Below, in pieces: positions 5,088-6,394 of a stretch of DNA of 6,394 nucleotides (positions are counted from its first letter, which is position 1; every line of letters starts with the position of its first letter). The notes under the pieces are model-generated. The model ran no database searches, had not been told where the DNA came from, and worked only from the letters and a program-made list of their open reading frames with translations. The translations under genes were made by a program, and so were the position numbers. Source of the DNA: Anaerolineaceae bacterium UBA700 (GTDB lineage Bacteria; Chloroflexota; Anaerolineae; Anaerolineales; Anaerolineaceae); assembly GCA_002298885.1 (NCBI GenBank), contig DBMK01000098.1, positions 1-6,394 on the forward strand. The letters are read 5' to 3'.

Positions 5088-5968
5088 TCCGCAAAGCCGT
5101 CGTGCCCATCGCCGGCCTGGGGACGCGCCTCTTCCCAGCGTCGCTGGCCTGCAAAAAAGAATTGTTCCCGGTAGTCGGCCCAGACGGGGTGGCGCGGGCG
5201 CTGCTGCATTACCAGCTCATCGACCTGATGCAGGCCGGCATCCGCCAGGTGTGCATTGTGGTGCAGCCCGGCGAGGAGAAACTGGTGGTGGATTACTTCA
5301 GCGGCCCCGGCCCGGACTACCTGGCGCACCTGGAGAAATACCCGCATCTGCTCCAGGAGGCTGCTGCCATGCGTGCAGCCCTGGACTGCATCTCGTTCGC
5401 CGTGCAGGCCAGCCAGGAGGGCTACGGCCACGCAGTTTACCAGAGCAAAGCCTTCGCCGCCGGTGAGCCGGTGCTGCTGTGCCTGGGCGACCACCTCTTT
5501 CGGGGCCAGGGGAAGTCCTGCCACGCCCGGCTGATCGATGCCTATGCGCAGTGCGGCGGGCGCAGCGTCTCCGCCGTCAACCGCATCGGCCCCGAAGAGC
5601 TGTTCGGCTACGGCACCATCGGCGGCAGGCGCCTGGCGGCCGCGCCGGAGCTGATCGAGGTGCAGGGCATCGTCGAAAAGCCCTCCGTCGAGCTGGCCCG
5701 CCGCGACCTGCGCGTCGACGGCCTGGGAGGCGATGAATTCCTGGGCTGGTTCGGCATGCACGCCCTCTCGCCCGGCATTTATGACATATTGGAAGAAATG
5801 ATCGCCCACGACGAGCGGCAGAAGGGCGAGTTCCAGCTCACCTACGCCCAGGAGCTGCTGCGCCAGCGCGAGGGCTACTTTGCCCTGGAGATGGTCGAGG
5901 GCCGGCGCTTCGACTTCGGCATGCCGCGTGAATTTGCGCGCAGCATTGCGGAATTCGCCGCCGGGTAA
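5081..5968 (+). CDS. GalU-like sugar-1-phosphate nucleotidyltransferase
   Basis: This 295-aa cytoplasmic enzyme has the length and fold markers of bacterial UTP-glucose-1-phosphate uridylyltransferase. It would join a sugar-1-phosphate to a nucleotide, probably UTP, releasing pyrophosphate. The nucleotide-binding signature is AGLGTR at 11-16 with Lys26-Glu27 and Pro30. EGYGHAVY at 113-120 corresponds to the GLGHAV of GalU, and Asp137 in LGDH is a metal ligand candidate. FGYGTI is at 175-180, VEKP at 198-201, and Asp278 in FDFGMP is the second metal ligand candidate. Departures from GalU include Leu22 where GalU has the Lys of ATKA, Lys25 in place of Pro before the conserved Lys, and GDH instead of a DD pair. 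The ATG at 5081 lies inside the end of the kinase gene (ATGCTGA), so translation is probably coupled. The pairing suggests it takes the kinase's product; plain UDP-glucose synthesis is the alternative. Confidence 0.8.
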   Translation: MLIRKAVVPIAGLGTRLFPASLACKKELFPVVGPDGVARALLHYQLIDLMQAGIRQVCIVVQPGEEKLVVDYFSGPGPDYLAHLEKYPHLLQEAAAMRAALDCISFAVQASQEGYGHAVYQSKAFAAGEPVLLCLGDHLFRGQGKSCHARLIDAYAQCGGRSVSAVNRIGPEELFGYGTIGGRRLAAAPELIEVQGIVEKPSVELARRDLRVDGLGGDEFLGWFGMHALSPGIYDILEEMIAHDERQKGEFQLTYAQELLRQREGYFALEMVEGRRFDFGMPREFARSIAEFAAG

Positions 5969-5984
5969 GAGCCGGGAAACCAGC

Positions 5985-6257
5985 TTAATGCTGTGTTTCG
6001 GGCTGTCCTTCGACCACTTTGAAGATGCAGTCGCCTTTGTACACCGGTTCCATCACTCGCAGCGCAATTTCTGTGCCCGCGCCGGCGGCGAAAATCCGGC
6101 GGTGTTCGATCTCCATCGAGCTGACCTGCTGGGTAAATTCGGTATTGCGCCCAACCACGTGAATGGTATCCCCCGGCTTCAATTCGCATTTCAGGCTCAC
6201 CACGGCCACGCTGATGCGGTTGAAATAGTGCGTAATCCTGCCGGCCAGAATTTCCAT
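5985..6257 (-). CDS. EF-Tu domain-2-like small protein, 90 aa
   Basis: The protein is a single beta-barrel like domain 2 of translation elongation factors, with no GTPase domain. Visible markers are GRITHYF at 6-12, an alternating hydrophobic strand VAVVSL at 17-22, LKPGDTIHV at 26-34, FTQQVSSMEIEH at 41-52, GTEIALRV at 60-67 and KGDCIFKV near the end. These match the pattern of short stand-alone proteins annotated as translation elongation factor-like, whose role is unknown as far as I know. I chose the ATG at 6257 because GGGAGGG (6264-6270 on the minus strand) lies six bases upstream; the longer reading from 6359 adds 34 residues that do not look like the domain. It converges with the nucleotidyltransferase gene, with 16 bp between the stops and no visible terminator. 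Confidence 0.75.
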   Translation of the reverse strand: MEILAGRITHYFNRISVAVVSLKCELKPGDTIHVVGRNTEFTQQVSSMEIEHRRIFAAGAGTEIALRVMEPVYKGDCIFKVVEGQPETQH

Positions 6258-6263
6258 AGGGCA

Positions 6264-6270
6264 CCCTCCC
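6264..6270 (-). promoter_or_regulatory. Ribosome binding site of the EF-Tu-like gene
   Basis: On the minus strand, GGGAGGG with a 6-base gap to the ATG at 6257. It sets the start and excludes the longer in-frame reading. Confidence 0.65.
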
Positions 6271-6326
6271 TTCCTGGTTCTATCTGCGCTCCGCACTAGA
6301 AAACACTCAACCAATATCAGAAGCAC

Positions 6327-6359
6327 ATTATCATTATCGCGCTTTCCGGGGGGCTTCAA
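6327..6359 (-). promoter_or_regulatory. Weak promoter candidate for the EF-Tu-like gene
   Basis: The minus strand has TTGAAG (6354-6359, four of six) followed by two overlapping-style copies of GATAAT (6333-6338 and 6327-6332, five of six each). The spacers are 15 and 21 bp, neither ideal, so the -10 copies are more believable than the pair. The leader would be about 60-70 nt. The rest of 6271-6394 shows nothing else I can name. Confidence 0.3.
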
Positions 6360-6394
6360 TCACTGTCCGTCACAGGGCAATCGCATTCTACCTG

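Noticed and set aside
5045..5809. 254-residue open frame on the minus strand inside the nucleotidyltransferase gene
   Set aside because: It is an antisense shadow with no recognisable motif; the plus frame has the AGLGTR signature and metal-site residues.
5969..5984. Terminator between the converging nucleotidyltransferase and EF-Tu-like genes
   Set aside because: Only 16 bp separate the stops and I find no stem-loop or T-run there.
6258..6359. Longer N-terminus for the EF-Tu-like protein
   Set aside because: The additional 34 residues cover the ribosome site and promoter-like region and do not fit the domain; the ATG at 6257 has a strong ribosome site.

Overview
The window looks like a piece of chromosome from a GC-rich environmental bacterium. 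Protein families and gene style (GC-rich codons, AT-rich and repeat-laden gaps, a promoter placed right on a start codon) make me favour Chloroflexota, perhaps Anaerolineae. This is an inference from style and recollection; no marker gene here proves it. There are no rRNA, tRNA, CRISPR, phage or transposase genes.

Layout. Positions 1-404 hold a short hairpin, a 73-residue uncharacterised gene (63-284) with a -10 box that would give a leaderless mRNA, and a pyrimidine-rich tract (296-400) with a clean 7-base period. A GT87-like membrane glycosyltransferase follows on the plus strand (405-1604). It converges, across a 20-bp perfect hairpin, with a 491-residue polytopic membrane protein on the minus strand (1698-3173) that resembles YfhO/GT-C proteins. 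The 456-bp gap at 3174-3629 contains an extended -10 promoter for the minus gene, a large two-armed inverted repeat (about 3215-3473) that looks like a MITE, the second copy of a dispersed direct repeat whose first copy sits at the other end of the membrane gene, and a good sigma-70-type promoter for the rightward operon.

The rightward operon has two genes overlapping by 7 bp. The first is a GHMP sugar kinase (3630-5087) whose motifs match the kinase half of plant L-arabinokinase more closely than ordinary galactokinase. The second is a GalU-like sugar-1-phosphate nucleotidyltransferase (5081-5968). Together they would turn a free sugar into a sugar-1-phosphate and then a nucleotide sugar, a salvage route like that of plants for UDP-arabinose. 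A convergent 90-residue EF-Tu domain-2-like protein (5985-6257) closes the window.

The likely common theme is nucleotide-sugar supply plus membrane glycan assembly. The membrane genes are not co-transcribed with the kinase operon, so a functional link between them is only contextual.
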